From Chloroflexota bacterium (lineage in GTDB: Bacteria; Chloroflexota; Dehalococcoidia; UBA1151), in contig JADFQR010000105.1 of the NCBI GenBank assembly GCA_022561735.1, positions 1-5,382 of the forward strand: 5,382 bases of DNA. Reading direction: 5' to 3'. The notes under the pieces are model-generated. The model had not been told where the DNA came from, made no database searches, and saw nothing but the letters and a program-made list of their open reading frames with translations. Positions 5,003 through 5,382 of this stretch are shown one piece after another; the stretch's first letter is position 1; each line of letters begins with the position of its first letter. A program made the position numbers and the translations under genes.

Positions 5003-5382
5003 GTGCCTGACAACGAACTTACCTACGCCTCGATCGACGAGCTTGCGCCGCGGATACGCTCAGGAGACCTGTCGCCGGTCGAGTTAACACAGGACTCCCT
5101 GGACCGTATCGACCGGCTTGAACCCAGCCTGAACGCCTTCCTGGAGGTGTTCTCGGAGAGCGCGCTCGCGCAGGCCCGTGTGGCTGAATCCGAGATACGT
5201 GACGGCCGTTACCGCGGCCCGTTGCACGGGATCACCATCGCCCTGAAGGACCTGATTGATGTCAGCGGCACGGTGACGACTGCCGGGTCGACCATCCTCA
5301 AGGACAACGTCGCCACATCAGACGCCACGGTGACTCGCCTTCTCAAGGAAGCGGGGGCGATCATCATTGGCAAGGCGGCGCT
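5003..5382 (+). CDS. Amidase-signature-family enzyme, N-terminal part (cut by the right edge)
   Basis: The first 126 residues of an amidase-signature hydrolase, a family that cleaves amide bonds with a Ser-cisSer-Lys triad and includes GatA, AtzE and many catabolic amidases. The GTG at 5003 is preceded by GGAG (4991-4994), and an in-frame TAG at 4976-4978 leaves no other plausible start. The N-terminal helix region reads YASIDELAPRIRSGDLSPVELTQ (8-30), then DRIDRLEPSLNAFLEV (34-49), both typical. The core begins with GPLHGITIALKDLIDVSG (72-89), where Lys82 is the catalytic lysine, then TAGS (93-96), SDATVTRLLKEAGAIIIGK (106-124). The two catalytic serines and the amidase signature itself lie beyond the window. 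The GK-A-A-L turn where GatA proteins usually have GKTN may hint at a catabolic amidase rather than GatA. The upstream GatC/AtzG-like protein is its probable partner. Substrate unknown. Confidence 0.93.
   Translation, partial: MPDNELTYASIDELAPRIRSGDLSPVELTQDSLDRIDRLEPSLNAFLEVFSESALAQARVAESEIRDGRYRGPLHGITIALKDLIDVSGTVTTAGSTILKDNVATSDATVTRLLKEAGAIIIGKAA

Overview
This is a GC-rich bacterial window with GTG and TTG starts and overlapping or tightly packed genes. The gene content is mostly ordinary: an extracytoplasmic-function (ECF) sigma factor with its membrane anti-sigma factor, arginyl-tRNA synthetase, a stand-alone MOSC protein, and a small GatC/AtzG-like protein upstream of an amidase. The protein styles (SigK/RskA-like pair, ArgRS with an SKR-type signature loop, short GatC-like protein next to an amidase) suggest Chloroflexota. 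That is inferred from memory of family styles, not from a search, and Actinomycetota cannot be excluded.

Layout. Bases 1-126 (minus) hold the 5' end of a secreted lipoprotein that runs off the left edge. Bases 127-383 are a divergent control region. Bases 384-1726 (plus) are a two-gene operon: an ECF sigma factor whose stop overlaps the GTG start of a one-pass membrane anti-sigma factor with an RskA-like outer domain. The anti-sigma factor's zinc motif carries His where Cys is usual. Converging on it is argS (1755-3425, minus), with only 28 bases between the two stop codons.

Upstream of argS is a 431-base stretch (3426-3856) with no convincing gene. It holds a structured, repeat-like segment (about 3486-3649) with nested hairpins and a second, inverted copy of one arm. 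A MOSC-domain gene follows (3857-4408, plus), then a strong stem-loop. A new transcription unit with a perfect TATAAT box then leads to a 67-residue GatC/AtzG-like gene (4587-4790). After a 212-base gap comes an amidase-signature enzyme (5003 onward) cut by the right edge.

How they work together. The sigma/anti-sigma pair is a surface-signal switch: the anti-sigma factor should hold the sigma factor at the membrane until a signal releases it. The divergent lipoprotein is a candidate target, but this is only inferred from position. The small GatC-like protein and the amidase probably form a complex like GatC-GatA or AtzG-AtzE. argS and the MOSC gene look like independent units. I see no clearly new defence or mobile system. 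The most worthwhile leads are the amidase pair with its unusual gap, the intergenic repeat, and the variant zinc motif.
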